A stretch of DNA of 64,000 nt. Source: Mumia sp. ZJ1417 (GTDB taxonomy: Bacteria; Actinomycetota; Actinomycetes; Propionibacteriales; Nocardioidaceae). Of this stretch, positions 9,445 to 17,993 are shown piece after piece. Every line of letters begins with the position of its first letter. Position 1 is the first letter of the stretch. The DNA lies in contig NZ_CP059901.1 of the NCBI RefSeq assembly GCF_014127285.1, positions 2,542,001 to 2,606,000 of the forward strand, written 5' to 3'. Below the pieces are notes generated by a model. It was not told the origin of the DNA, ran no database searches, and saw nothing but the letters and a program-made list of their open reading frames with translations. Made by a program: the position numbers and the translations under genes.

Positions 9445-9902
9445 CAGACGTCCTTCCGCTTCAGCTCGGGCTCGATCTTTGCCTTCTTCACGTCCTCGTA
9501 CGCCACGTCCCGCTCCCCAGTCTCGGTGCGGATCACAGCACCCGCATCGTCGGCGGAGAGGATGCGGCCCTCGAACACGTCGCCCTCTGCAGGCGTCACC
9601 TTGACCCAACGGTCGACGTTGCGCGACCAGTGGCGAGGGAGGGTCAGCGGGCGGCTCGTGCCACGCGTGGAGACCTCCAGCGTGTATGGAGCCGAGCCCA
9701 GGTCGTTGGTGTCGTCGAGGGCCGTCGAGACGGCCCGGGTGACCTTGGCGATGTCGTCGAGGTTCAGGGCGTTCTCTGCGTCGACGACGACGCGCAGGAC
9801 TCGCCCTCCAGTGAGCTCGACGGCGTCGAGGTCCATGCCGTGCGAGGTCACGACCTCGTCCAGCGCCTGCCGGAGGGTGTCGGGGACCGGTGTCGTTGCC
9901 AT
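9444..9902 (-). CDS. rimP: Ribosome maturation factor RimP
   Basis: RimP assists 30S subunit assembly. The 152-residue protein has the family pattern [15 protein letters not shown]...RVLRVVVD near the N-terminus, the strand [14 protein letters not shown], and a C-terminal SH3-like domain ending [11 protein letters not shown]. The ATG at 9902 is preceded by an AACGGAGG ribosome binding site. It is the first gene of the operon that runs through truB. Confidence 0.93.
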   Translation of the reverse strand: MATTPVPDTLRQALDEVVTSHGMDLDAVELTGGRVLRVVVDAENALNLDDIAKVTRAVSTALDDTNDLGSAPYTLEVSTRGTSRPLTLPRHWSRNVDRWVKVTPAEGDVFEGRILSADDAGAVIRTETGERDVAYEDVKKAKIEPELKRKDV

Positions 9903-9971
9903 GGCACGCCTCCGTTTTCTGTTGTGCCGCGCGTACGTCGTACGCACGGGGTCGCTTCCGAGCCAGGGACA

Positions 9972-9977
9972 AGTCTA
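9972..9977 (-). promoter_or_regulatory. Candidate -10 element for the rimP-nusA-infB operon
   Basis: TAGACT on the minus strand, about 70 nt before the rimP start, matches a good actinobacterial -10. No convincing -35 is seen at 17 nt. The gap to the divergent lipoprotein gene at 10059 contains nothing else evident. Confidence 0.45.
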
Positions 9978-10058
9978 GGGCGTCGCCGAGAACGTCACGC
10001 GGCGGCCGACCCGGGTCGCGCAGGACCGGGTTCACGGCGCCTCCGATAGCGTGAGGGC

Positions 10059-10613
10059 GTGACCATTCTCGGTGCGGCGCCCCGCCACGGGGTCGGCCGC
10101 CGAACGCTCTTGCTCGGCTCCGGCGCGGTGGCGCTGTCGGCCGTCGCAGGGTGCTCGTGGCTCGACCGTACGCCCGCGGATCCTGCCGCTGAGGTCCACC
10201 CGGACCGCGAGCGCCTGGTCTCCGCGCGCGACGAACAGGAAGCCCTCCTCGCCGCGGTCCGCGCGACCGCGGCGGCCCACGCAGGGCTCGCCGGGTCGCT
10301 CGCGGCGTTGGTCGCACGCAGCGAGGAGCGCCTCGCTGCACTCGACGAGGCCCTCGGCGACGACGCCTCCCCCGCGACCGACACCCCGGCGTCCCCGGGC
10401 ACCACCGCACCGGAACCCACCTCACCCGCTGTCCCGCCCCGTCCGGCGGCCGCGATGAGCGCGCTGATCACCCAGACCCGCACCGCCGAGGTTGCCCGCA
10501 GCGGCGACTGCGGCACGGCGATCGACGGCGGGGTCGCGCGCCTCCTCGGCGCGCTGGCGGCCGGGTATGCCCAGGACGTGGTGGTCCTTCGCCGTCAGCG
10601 AGGCGCTGCGTGA
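10059..10613 (+). CDS. Lipoprotein with Tat-like signal peptide
   Basis: This 184-residue protein has a twin-arginine-containing signal ([12 protein letters not shown]) and a lipobox SAVAGC, with the lipidated cysteine at residue 32. It is therefore predicted to be anchored to the outer face of the membrane. The mature part is helical and alanine-rich, broken by a Pro/Thr linker near residues 105-130. Its GTGA overlap with the next gene, a DUF4439 ferritin-like protein, suggests they work together. The mature domain is not recognised; its helices could resemble a partial ferritin-like fold. Confidence 0.75.
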   Translation: MTILGAAPRHGVGRRTLLLGSGAVALSAVAGCSWLDRTPADPAAEVHPDRERLVSARDEQEALLAAVRATAAAHAGLAGSLAALVARSEERLAALDEALGDDASPATDTPASPGTTAPEPTSPAVPPRPAAAMSALITQTRTAEVARSGDCGTAIDGGVARLLGALAAGYAQDVVVLRRQRGAA

Positions 10614-11056
10614 GGCGCGACGGCGACCATGGCGCCGACGTCGAGACCGATCCGACGGATGCCTGGCAGAACGCCCTCGCCGGCGAGCACGCCGCGGTCT
10701 ACGCGTACGGGCTGATCGCGGGTCGGCTCGCGGAGGGCTCTGCCGTGCAGCGCCAGGCCGCGTCCGCGTTCGCCCTGCACCGCAAGCGCCGCGACGACGT
10801 GATGGCGCGCCTGGTCCGCGACGGTCAGACGCCCGTGGAGGCACAGCCCGCGTACGAGACCGGCGCGGTCGACAACGCGGCGGGCGCCCGGCGCGTCGCG
10901 CAGGCGGTCGAGGCCGGGCTGTGCCGCAGTTGGCTCGTGGTGGTCGGGGTGACGACGGGCGCGGCACGCACCTACGCGGCCACCGCGCTCACGGAGTCGG
11001 CCACGACGCTGCTCGCGTGGGGCGGGCAGCCCAGCGCGCTCCCCGGCGTCTCCTGA
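10610..11056 (+). CDS. Ferritin-like domain protein (DUF4439)
   Basis: The 148-residue protein begins WQNALAGEHAAVYAYGLIAGRL, the start of the DUF4439 ferritin-like four-helix domain. HRKRRDDV follows in the second helix, and later helices are rich in alanine. Glutamate and histidine residues sit where metal-binding ferritin-like proteins carry ligands, but metal binding cannot be concluded. There is no signal peptide, unlike the overlapping upstream lipoprotein. The function of DUF4439 proteins is not established. Confidence 0.75.
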   Translation: MRRDGDHGADVETDPTDAWQNALAGEHAAVYAYGLIAGRLAEGSAVQRQAASAFALHRKRRDDVMARLVRDGQTPVEAQPAYETGAVDNAAGARRVAQAVEAGLCRSWLVVVGVTTGAARTYAATALTESATTLLAWGGQPSALPGVS

Positions 11057-11108
11057 GCCGGGCGAAACCGACGAGACGTCCGCGGACCGGTGTGCGAAGG
11101 TGCGGTCC

Positions 11109-12254
11109 ATGACCTTCCCGACAGCGGCCTTCCCTGACGGCGTCCCCGTGCTGCGGGACGGCGACGTGGAGCTGCGCGCCCACCGCGAGGACGACCTCGA
11201 CGCCCTCGTCGAGCAGTGCCTCGACCCGCAGAGCGTGGCGTGGACGATGATCCCCCGCGGGTACGACGCGGCGATGGGCCTCGAGTTCCTGACGACGACC
11301 GTCCCGCAGGGATGGCGTACGGGGTCCGAGCGGGCGTTCGCGGTCGTGGCCACCCACCCCGACGGGCGCCGGCGCTACGCAGGCACCGTCTCGTTGCGCG
11401 ACCTCGGGTCCGGCAGGGCTGACGTCGGCTTCGTCGCCCACCCCGCCGTACGTGGCCTCGGCGTGATGACCCAGGCGCTCGACCTGCTCCTCGACTACGC
11501 GTTCGACACGCTCGCGACCCAGACGGTCATCTGGTGGGCGGTACGCGGCAACTGGGGGTCGCGCAAGCTCGCGTGGCGCTGCGGGTTCACCTTCGGCGGC
11601 ACGGTGCACCGCTGGCTCGCGGAGCACGGCGGCTACCAGGACGCCTGGGTGGCGACGCTGCACCGCGACGACGAGCGGGCACCGCTCGGCCACTGGTGGT
11701 CGCTGCCGACGCTGGAGGGTGAGGACGTGGTCGTACGACCGCTGCGCGCGGACGACGACGCACGGATCGTCGAAGGCGGCAACGACCCGGCCGTCCAGCG
11801 CTGGATGCCGACGTTCCCCACCCCGTACCGACTCGAGGACGCCGCGGCGTTCCGCGCGCTGGTGACCGACGCGGCGGCGACCGGTTCGTCCTTCTCGTGG
11901 GCGGTCGCCGACCCGCGGACCGACCGACTGCTCGGAGCGGTGGGCATCCCGCGCCGTACCGACACGAGCGTCGAGATCGGCTACTGGCTGCACCCGGACG
12001 CCCGAGGGCACGGGTATGCGCAGGCGGCGACCGAGACCCTCGTCGCGCACGCGTTCACGCCGCGCGACATGGGCGGGATGGGAGCGCTTCGGGCGTACGT
12101 GCGCGTCGACGAGCTCAACCGCGACTCGCTCGCGGTGGCGAGAGCATGCGGGTTCGAGATGTCGGGGACCGAACGGGCCGGTCAGGTGCGGCGCAACGGC
12201 ACGTTCGCCGACATGCTCGTGCTCGAGCGCATCAATCCCCTGATCGCCTTCTGA
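11109..12254 (+). CDS. Tandem GNAT N-acetyltransferase (RimJ/RimL-like, two domains)
   Basis: This 381-residue protein contains two RimJ/RimL-type GNAT domains. The first (about 10-185) has VGFVAHPAVRGLGVMTQAL as its acetyl-CoA loop and NWGSRKLAWRCGF. The second (about 200-380) has IGYWLHPDARGHGYAQAA and LNRDSLAVARACGF. Both retain the R/Q-x-x-G-x-G/A pyrophosphate loop. Such proteins acetylate N-terminal or other amines, but the substrate is unknown. The ATG at 11109 is preferred, though a GTG lies nine nt upstream. Convergent with proS across a strong terminator. Confidence 0.85.
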   Translation: MTFPTAAFPDGVPVLRDGDVELRAHREDDLDALVEQCLDPQSVAWTMIPRGYDAAMGLEFLTTTVPQGWRTGSERAFAVVATHPDGRRRYAGTVSLRDLGSGRADVGFVAHPAVRGLGVMTQALDLLLDYAFDTLATQTVIWWAVRGNWGSRKLAWRCGFTFGGTVHRWLAEHGGYQDAWVATLHRDDERAPLGHWWSLPTLEGEDVVVRPLRADDDARIVEGGNDPAVQRWMPTFPTPYRLEDAAAFRALVTDAAATGSSFSWAVADPRTDRLLGAVGIPRRTDTSVEIGYWLHPDARGHGYAQAATETLVAHAFTPRDMGGMGALRAYVRVDELNRDSLAVARACGFEMSGTERAGQVRRNGTFADMLVLERINPLIAF

Positions 12255-12271
12255 GGCAAGGGCGCAGGAGC

Positions 12272-12310
12272 GCGGTCCATCAGTGCCAGGATGTGGCACC
12301 GATGGACCGC
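12272..12310. terminator. Bidirectional terminator between the GNAT gene and proS
   Basis: A stem of 10 perfect bp (GCGGTCCATC), one mismatch and 6 further bp closes a 5-nt loop (GGATG). It lies 17 nt after the + strand stop and 19 nt from the proS stop, so it can serve both convergent genes. Confidence 0.75.
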
Positions 12311-12329
12311 ACAGTGCCCACGACAGGCG

Positions 12330-14078
12330 TCAGCGCGAGGCGAGCTGCTCGACGACGAGGTCCAGCGGGACGTTCTCGCGGACGCCGGTCTTGCGGTCCT
12401 TGACCTCGACGACACCCTCGGCGAGCCCACGGCCGACCACGACGATCGTCGGGACACCGATGAGCTCGGCATCCTTGAACTTCACGCCGGGCGAGACCTT
12501 GGGACGGTCGTCGTACAGCACCTCGACCCCAGCGGCCTCAAGCTCCCCGGCAAGACGCGCCGCGGTGTCGAAGACCTCGGTGTCCTTGCCGGTGGCGACG
12601 ACGTGCACGTCGTACGGGGCGACCTCGGCGGGCCACACGATGCCGGACTCGTCGTGGCTGTTCTCGATGATGGCCGCGACCGCGCGCGAGACGCCGATGC
12701 CGTACGAGCCCATGGTGACCGTGACGAGCTTGCCGTTCTCGTCGAGCACCTTCAGCCCAAGCGCGTCGGCATACTTGCGGCCGAGCTGGAAGATGTGGCC
12801 CATCTCGATGCCGCGCGCGAGCTCGAGCGGACCCGAGCCGTCCGGAGCGGGATCGCCGGGGCGGACCTCGGCGGCCTCGATCGTGCCGTCGGGCGTGAAG
12901 TCTCGTCCACACACGAGGTCGAAGACGTGCTTGCCGGGCTCGTCGGCGCCGGTCAGCCACGCCGTGCCGCGCGCGACGCGAGGGTCGACGAGATAGCGGA
13001 TGCCGGAGTCGGACTCCTCCCCGAGCGTCTGCGGGCCGATGTAGCCGCGGACCAGTGCGGGCTGCTTGGCGAAGTCGCCGTCCTCGAACGCGTCGATCTC
13101 ACCCGGGGCGACCTGGGCCTCGAGCCGCTTGAGGTCGACCTCGCGGTCGCCGGGGAGCCCGACGACGAGGACCTCGCGGGAACCGTCGGGCTGGCGGACC
13201 CAGAGGACGACGTTCTTGAGGGTGTCGGCCGCGGTCCAAGGACGGTCGTCGCGCGGGAAGCGCGCGTTCGCCAGCGCCACCAGGGTCTCGATCGTGGGCG
13301 TGTCCGGGGTGTCCTCGACGTGGGCCGCGGGGAGCGACGCGATCTGCTCGTCGCTCAGCGGCTCCGGCGCAACGGTGGTCACCGCCTCGACGTTCGCCGC
13401 GTATCCCCCCGGCGAGCGGACGTAGGTGTCCTCGCCGTTGACGGCGGTCGCGAGGAACTCCTCGCTCGCCGAGCCGCCCATCGCTCCGGAGACGGCCTGG
13501 ACGATGACGTAGTCGAGACCGAGCCGGTCGAAGATCCGGATGTAGGCCTCGCGGTGCTCTTCGTACGCACGCTTGAGGCCGTCGTCGTCGACGTCGAAGG
13601 AGTAGGAGTCCTTCATGATGAACTCGCGCCCGCGCAGCAGGCCCGCGCGGGGTCGCGCCTCGTCGCGGTACTTCGTCTGGATCTGGTAGAGCGCGAGCGG
13701 CAGGTCCTTGTAGGACGAGTAGAGGTCCTTCACGAGGAGCGTGAACATCTCCTCATGGGTGGGGCCGAGCAGCATGTCGACGTCGCGCCGGTCCTTGAGG
13801 CGGAACAGGTTCGGTCCGTACTCCTGCCAGCGCCCCGTCGCCTCGTACGGCTCCCTGGGGAGCAGCGCGGGGAACGACACCTCCTGGGCGCCGATGCGGT
13901 TCATCTCCTCGCGGACGATCCCCTCGACCTTGCGCAGCACCCGCAGACCGAGCGGGAGCCACGAATAGATGCCGGGAGCCGCGCGACGCACGTACCCCGC
14001 TCGAACCAGGAGACGGTGCGACGGGACCTCCGCGTCCGCCGGGTCCTCGCGAAGGGTACGGAGGAAGAGACGAGACAT
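12330..14078 (-). CDS. proS: Prolyl-tRNA synthetase (bacterial type)
   Basis: ProS charges tRNA-Pro with proline in the cytoplasm. The 582-residue protein has the class II N-terminal [20 protein letters not shown] and LLGPTHEE. Motif 2 is [20 protein letters not shown]. An inserted YbaK-type editing domain spans about residues 230-390, followed by motif 3 ([13 protein letters not shown]) and the C-terminal anticodon-binding domain. The ATG at 14078 matches the family start. No T-box or other leader structure was recognised. Confidence 0.97.
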   Translation of the reverse strand: MSRLFLRTLREDPADAEVPSHRLLVRAGYVRRAAPGIYSWLPLGLRVLRKVEGIVREEMNRIGAQEVSFPALLPREPYEATGRWQEYGPNLFRLKDRRDVDMLLGPTHEEMFTLLVKDLYSSYKDLPLALYQIQTKYRDEARPRAGLLRGREFIMKDSYSFDVDDDGLKRAYEEHREAYIRIFDRLGLDYVIVQAVSGAMGGSASEEFLATAVNGEDTYVRSPGGYAANVEAVTTVAPEPLSDEQIASLPAAHVEDTPDTPTIETLVALANARFPRDDRPWTAADTLKNVVLWVRQPDGSREVLVVGLPGDREVDLKRLEAQVAPGEIDAFEDGDFAKQPALVRGYIGPQTLGEESDSGIRYLVDPRVARGTAWLTGADEPGKHVFDLVCGRDFTPDGTIEAAEVRPGDPAPDGSGPLELARGIEMGHIFQLGRKYADALGLKVLDENGKLVTVTMGSYGIGVSRAVAAIIENSHDESGIVWPAEVAPYDVHVVATGKDTEVFDTAARLAGELEAAGVEVLYDDRPKVSPGVKFKDAELIGVPTIVVVGRGLAEGVVEVKDRKTGVRENVPLDLVVEQLASR

Positions 14079-14153
14079 GCGGGTGACCACGGGCGTACTC
14101 CTGGTTCGGGGTGGGTGTGCGGTGCCCAGCCTAGCGACCGGGCACGAGACGGA

Positions 14154-14717
14154 TCAGCCGCGGCGGACCCACGCGGACAACCCGTGGCGGGCGTCGGGGA
14201 AGGTGTCGGACCCGCCCAACACGGCCGCCGAGGCGGGCGCCGGGCCGCGTGTCAGCTCGTCCTCGCGCTCCACGACTTCGGCCCGGACGCGGACCGCCGT
14301 GTTGGAGCCGCCGAGGCAACGGTGCGGGATGCGGACCGTGATCGACCGCCTTCCGAAAGCGACCTGGTCCCCCCTGCACCGGACCACGGCGCCGACATCG
14401 CGGCGTACGAGGGAGGCGCGGTGCCACCGGCCGTCGAAGCGGGCCCTGGTCACCGCGAACATCGGGCGGTGCCGGGGCTTGACGGTGACCGAGACCAGGC
14501 CGAGCTGTGAGTTCTTCAGGCCTGGCACCGACAGCCGGACGACGACCGCGTGCTTCTTGTTGGCGACCTTCACCTTCGTGATGTCGAGGGCAGAGGTCGC
14601 GTCACCACGTGTGTCGGAGAAGCCGCGCGTCTTGGCTGCCGCCGGTGAGGCGGCTGCACCGACGACGAGCGCCGATGCAGCCATCCCGACCGCGAGCACA
14701 CGCATCCCGCGGCTCAC
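14154..14717 (-). CDS. Exported paralog 1 of a four-gene family, unknown function
   Basis: The 187-residue protein has a signal peptide with a likely cleavage after AAA or KT near residue 30. The mature start GFSDTRGDATSALDITKVKV is shared with its neighbours and resembles the opening of secreted beta-sandwich domains. A conserved cysteine pair (C-x19-C, ending IPHRCLGG) probably forms a disulfide. It is the most diverged copy: its end is AWVRRG, not the W-V-x-Y-R of the others. Its ATG overlaps the stop of paralog 2 by 4 nt. No enzymatic motif is visible. Confidence 0.8.
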   Translation of the reverse strand: MSRGMRVLAVGMAASALVVGAAASPAAAKTRGFSDTRGDATSALDITKVKVANKKHAVVVRLSVPGLKNSQLGLVSVTVKPRHRPMFAVTRARFDGRWHRASLVRRDVGAVVRCRGDQVAFGRRSITVRIPHRCLGGSNTAVRVRAEVVEREDELTRGPAPASAAVLGGSDTFPDARHGLSAWVRRG

Positions 14718-15280
14718 CGGTAGCGGACCCAGGGCGGCTGCTTGGGCGAAACGAGCGACGGGTAGCCGTCGGCATAGGTGTCGGGCCCGGGCTGGGGCGA
14801 GCTGACACCGTCGTTCTGGCGTGAGACCAGCGAGACACTGACGCGCACGGGCTTGCGGTTGCGGTCGAGGCAGCGCTGCGGGATGCGCACGGTGATCGCG
14901 CGCGCACCGAAACGGATGCGGTCACCGCGGCACCGTACGGTCGACTCGTCCTGGAAGCTGATGAGGGCCAACGACGACCATGGGCCGTCGGGATAGCGCG
15001 CCTTGCTGGAGATGAACAGCGGGCGAGCGCGGGCCTTCGTCACGATCGTGACGGTGACTGCCTCCAGCTCGGACTTCTTGAGCTCGGGGACGGTGATGCG
15101 GACGACAAGAGCGCGCTTCTTGTTGGCGACCTTGATCTTGGTCATATCGACCGCGGCCGTCGCGTCGCCCCGCGCGTCCTTGAAGGAGCGTGTCTTCGCC
15201 ACCGCCGGTGAGGCGGCCGCGCCGACGACGAGCGTCGACACCGCCGCACCGACCGCGAGCGTACGGAGAGTGCGCCTCAT
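14714..15280 (-). CDS. Exported paralog 2 of a four-gene family, unknown function
   Basis: This is a 188-residue exported protein with an Ala-rich signal peptide cleaved near SPAVA/KT. The mature protein starts TRSFKDARGDATAAVDMTK. It keeps the C-x19-C pair (CRG to QRC), the VRIPQRCL motif and the terminal WVRYR. It is coupled by 4-nt overlaps to the genes on both sides. The frame stays open far upstream, but the ATG at 15280 starts a clear signal peptide matching its paralogs. Confidence 0.8.
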   Translation of the reverse strand: MRRTLRTLAVGAAVSTLVVGAAASPAVAKTRSFKDARGDATAAVDMTKIKVANKKRALVVRITVPELKKSELEAVTVTIVTKARARPLFISSKARYPDGPWSSLALISFQDESTVRCRGDRIRFGARAITVRIPQRCLDRNRKPVRVSVSLVSRQNDGVSSPQPGPDTYADGYPSLVSPKQPPWVRYR

Positions 15281-15852
15281 CGGTAGCGCACCCAGGGCGA
15301 CATGCGCTCGGAGGTCAGGCTCGGGTAGACGTCGATCTGCGCCTCCGGACCCTCCTCGGGCTCCTCCTCGAGGAGGATCTCGTCGTCGCGCCCGAAGACG
15401 GCGGCAACGACCTTCACGGCCTTCATGTTGGCGCCCAGGCAGCGCTGCGGGAGGCGGACGGTGATCGACTTCTTGTTGAAGCGGACACGATCGCCCTTGC
15501 ACGCGACGGCGAGCTCCTCGGAGTCCTCGTCCATGAGCATGAGCGGCATCCAGCCGGCACCCTCCATGCGCATCTTCGTCGACACGAACTCGGGGCGGCC
15601 CTTGGCCTTGGTGCGGACGCCGACCATGACGCCGCCCACCTTCGACTTGCGAAGCCCCGGCACCGACAGGCGCACGACGACGGCGCTCTTCTTGTTGGTG
15701 ACCTTCACCTTGGTGATGTCGAGGGCAGAGGTCGCGTCGTCCTTCTTGTCGGTGAAGCTGCGGGTCTTCGCAGCGGCGGGCGAGGCGGTCGCGGTGACGA
15801 CGAGGGCTGCGGCGGCGCCGGCGGCAGCGAGGGCCCGGAGGGTACGGATCAT
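15277..15852 (-). CDS. Exported paralog 3 of a four-gene family, unknown function
   Basis: The 191-residue exported protein has a signal peptide (ALAAAGAAAALVVTATASPAAA) ending before KTRSFTDKKDDATSALDI. C-x19-C (CKG to QRC) and the C-terminal PWVRYR are conserved. It adds an acidic insertion (EEEPEEGPE) before the C-terminus. It is the first gene of a three-gene overlapping set (paralogs 3, 2, 1). A 124-nt gap separates it from paralog 4. Confidence 0.8.
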   Translation of the reverse strand: MIRTLRALAAAGAAAALVVTATASPAAAKTRSFTDKKDDATSALDITKVKVTNKKSAVVVRLSVPGLRKSKVGGVMVGVRTKAKGRPEFVSTKMRMEGAGWMPLMLMDEDSEELAVACKGDRVRFNKKSITVRLPQRCLGANMKAVKVVAAVFGRDDEILLEEEPEEGPEAQIDVYPSLTSERMSPWVRYR

Positions 15853-15976
15853 GGGGTGCTCCTGCGTTGATGGTGGCCGCAGCGTAGCCCGCCACAGGGT
15901 CAGGCAGAACGGCTGTCTGCTCGCTGTGACGCGATCGAGATCTCGGGTGAGTAGGCCCCGTACGAGGCCGTCACTG

Positions 15977-16552
15977 TCAGCGGTAGGCGACCCAGCGCGT
16001 CATCTTCGTGCCGCGGACCTTCGGCACCCCGTCGATCGGCAGCGTCGGACCCGGGGACGGGTCGAGCAGCACCTCGTCGGGGACGTCGCCGCGAAGGTAG
16101 GCGCGGGTGAACACCGCGACCTGCACGCGCACGGCGGAGCGGTTGGCGTCGAGGCACCGTTGAGGGATCGAGACGACGACGCGACGCGGCTTGACCTGCA
16201 TCCGCAAGCCCTTGCAGCTCCGCCGCTCGTCGTCGAGACGCTGCCACGTCGTGTCCCAGCCGGAGCCACGCCGCACCTTGGACGCTGCGTACTCGGGGCG
16301 CCCCGCGACCTTGCGGCCCACGAAGACCGTGAACCCGCCCAACCGCCGACGCTCGAGCCGCGGGATGCGCAGCGCGACCGTGACCCGGTGCTCGGCGTTG
16401 CGCACGCGAAGGGACGAGATGTCGAGGGCGCTGAGCGCGTCGCCGCGGGCGTCGGGCACGTCGCGTACTGCCGCCTGCGCGGGTGCGGCGACGAGGCCGA
16501 GCGTGAGCAGGACGGCGATCGCGAGCGTCACCGCCGTACGTCCGGCGCGCAT
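15977..16552 (-). CDS. Exported paralog 4 of a four-gene family, unknown function
   Basis: The 191-residue exported protein has a signal peptide cleaved near APAQA/AV. Its mature start VRDVPDARGDALSALDIS follows the family pattern, as do C-x19-C (CKG to QRC), IPQRCLDANR and the terminal RWVAYR. It is more diverged than paralogs 1-3 from one another. Its ATG shares one nt with the stop of the upstream DUF4081-GNAT gene, so the two are probably co-translated. Confidence 0.8.
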   Translation of the reverse strand: MRAGRTAVTLAIAVLLTLGLVAAPAQAAVRDVPDARGDALSALDISSLRVRNAEHRVTVALRIPRLERRRLGGFTVFVGRKVAGRPEYAASKVRRGSGWDTTWQRLDDERRSCKGLRMQVKPRRVVVSIPQRCLDANRSAVRVQVAVFTRAYLRGDVPDEVLLDPSPGPTLPIDGVPKVRGTKMTRWVAYR

Positions 16553-17394
16553 CAGAACAGCACCGACGCGAAGGTCGTGGTCTGGACGAAGCCGACGCGC
16601 TCGTACACCCGCCGTGCGGGGATGTTGTAGTCGTTCACGTACAACGACACGACCGGCGCGACCTCACGCTGCGCGCGCTCGACGACAGCGGCCATCCCTG
16701 CCGTACCGAGCCCCTTGCCGCGGTGCTCGGGCGACACGTACACCCCTTGGACCTGGCAGCCGCGTGCGGTCGCCGACCCCACCTCGGCCTTGAAGAGCAC
16801 CTCGCCGTCCTCGATGATCGCGTACGCCCAGCCGCGGCTGACCAGCTGCGTGACGCGCGCGCGGTAGCTGTTGCGTCCGGGCAGCTCGGGGCTCTCGCCG
16901 ACCTCCTCGGTGAACATCGCGACGCTCGCCGGATAAAGGAGGTCGATCTCGTCGATGAGCACCGGGCGCAGCCGCGGGTCAGGCGTCACCGCCGGTGGCC
17001 CGGCGATCTCCAGGAACGGCTGATCGAGCCGCAGGGAGCGCGCCGGCCCCCACTCGGGTGCGAGGTGGTCCCACAGCCGGACGACGGCGTCACGGGGACC
17101 GACGATCGACGACGACAGTCGGCCGTGGCTCTCGGCTCGGTAGGCGAACGCGTCGACCGCGCGGCCGGTCGCCTCCACCGGGACGAGGTTGGCGCCGACG
17201 TGGCAGGCGGAGACGAGCGTGCCGTCCTCGAAATAGCCCCAGACCTCACCGCCCAGCCAACGCGCCTGGAGACGTGTCGTCGTCGCGCGGTGGTCGACGA
17301 ACAGGTTGACTATCGGGTCACGGTCGATGAGCGTCTGCAGGAGCGGGAGATCGTCCTCGTACAGCACGCGAACACCCGTCGTGGTGCTCAGCAT
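16552..17394 (-). CDS. GNAT N-acetyltransferase with DUF4081 N-terminal domain
   Basis: The 280-residue protein has an N-terminal DUF4081 region (about 1-130) and a C-terminal GNAT domain with the acetyl-CoA loop VYVSPEHRGKGLGTAGM and YNIPARRVYERVGF. Related actinobacterial genes neighbour ispG, as here across the DinB gene. The substrate is not known. The ATG at 17394 (MLSTTTGVRV) is chosen because the extension upstream is poor coding sequence. Overlap with exported paralog 4 is 1 nt. Confidence 0.85.
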   Translation of the reverse strand: MLSTTTGVRVLYEDDLPLLQTLIDRDPIVNLFVDHRATTTRLQARWLGGEVWGYFEDGTLVSACHVGANLVPVEATGRAVDAFAYRAESHGRLSSSIVGPRDAVVRLWDHLAPEWGPARSLRLDQPFLEIAGPPAVTPDPRLRPVLIDEIDLLYPASVAMFTEEVGESPELPGRNSYRARVTQLVSRGWAYAIIEDGEVLFKAEVGSATARGCQVQGVYVSPEHRGKGLGTAGMAAVVERAQREVAPVVSLYVNDYNIPARRVYERVGFVQTTTFASVLF

Positions 17395-17480
17395 GCGTCC
17401 TCCTCCCGCCGGTCCGTGTGGTGAGCCTATCCGGCTACCCACGCACGGGCCATGGTCCGCGGACGACGTACGGTCTGGAG

Positions 17481-17993
17481 ATGCCTGACACACCGCTCGG
17501 CGAGCCTCCGCAGGCCCTGCGTGACCCCCTCCGGCTCCTGGAAGGGCAGCTCGACCATCTGCGCGACGCCGTCCTGCTCACGCTCGACGCGATGAGCGAC
17601 GACGAGCGGCGGCGTACGCGAGTCCCGTCGGGGTGGGCGCCGATCGGGCTGCTCACCCACCTCACGCACGTCGAACGCCGCTGGCTGGAGTGGGGGTTCC
17701 TCGCCGAGCAGGTCGCCGACCCGTGGGGCGACGCCACGCCGGAGGGCGGATGGTCGGTAGCAGACGACACGTCGTACGAGGAGCTGCGTCGCCGCTTCGT
17801 CGCACGGACCGCCCGATCCCGTGAGATCACGTCGGATGCCTCGTTGGAAGACGTCGCGCAGCTCGGTGGACGGTTCTCGGAGGACCCTCCGAACCTTGCA
17901 TGGATCCTGCTGCACCTGGTCCAGGAGTATGCGCGCCACGCCGGGCACCTCGACATTGTCGCCGAGCTCGCCGGGGCGGGCACCGAAGCCTAG
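17481..17993 (+). CDS. DinB/DUF664 family protein
   Basis: This 170-residue four-helix-bundle protein belongs to the DinB-like DUF664 family, whose members often bind metal through three histidines and some of which are thiol transferases. Candidate ligands are His in [18 protein letters not shown] and His in [15 protein letters not shown]. The reaction is unknown. Its TAG stop lies inside the palindrome CTAG, shared with the convergent ispG stop, so the two coding regions overlap by 4 nt. Confidence 0.85.
   Translation: MPDTPLGEPPQALRDPLRLLEGQLDHLRDAVLLTLDAMSDDERRRTRVPSGWAPIGLLTHLTHVERRWLEWGFLAEQVADPWGDATPEGGWSVADDTSYEELRRRFVARTARSREITSDASLEDVAQLGGRFSEDPPNLAWILLHLVQEYARHAGHLDIVAELAGAGTEA

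Noticed and set aside
10059-11056. A single frameshifted DUF4439 gene
   Set aside because: Each frame has its own start and character (lipoprotein signal versus ferritin-like domain) with a clean GTGA overlap, so two genes are more likely.
14079-14153. T-box leader before proS
   Set aside because: The space is too short and shows no specifier or antiterminator features.
12291-14510. A 739-codon open frame opposite proS
   Set aside because: It mirrors the ProS codons and has no domain, signal or ribosome binding site.
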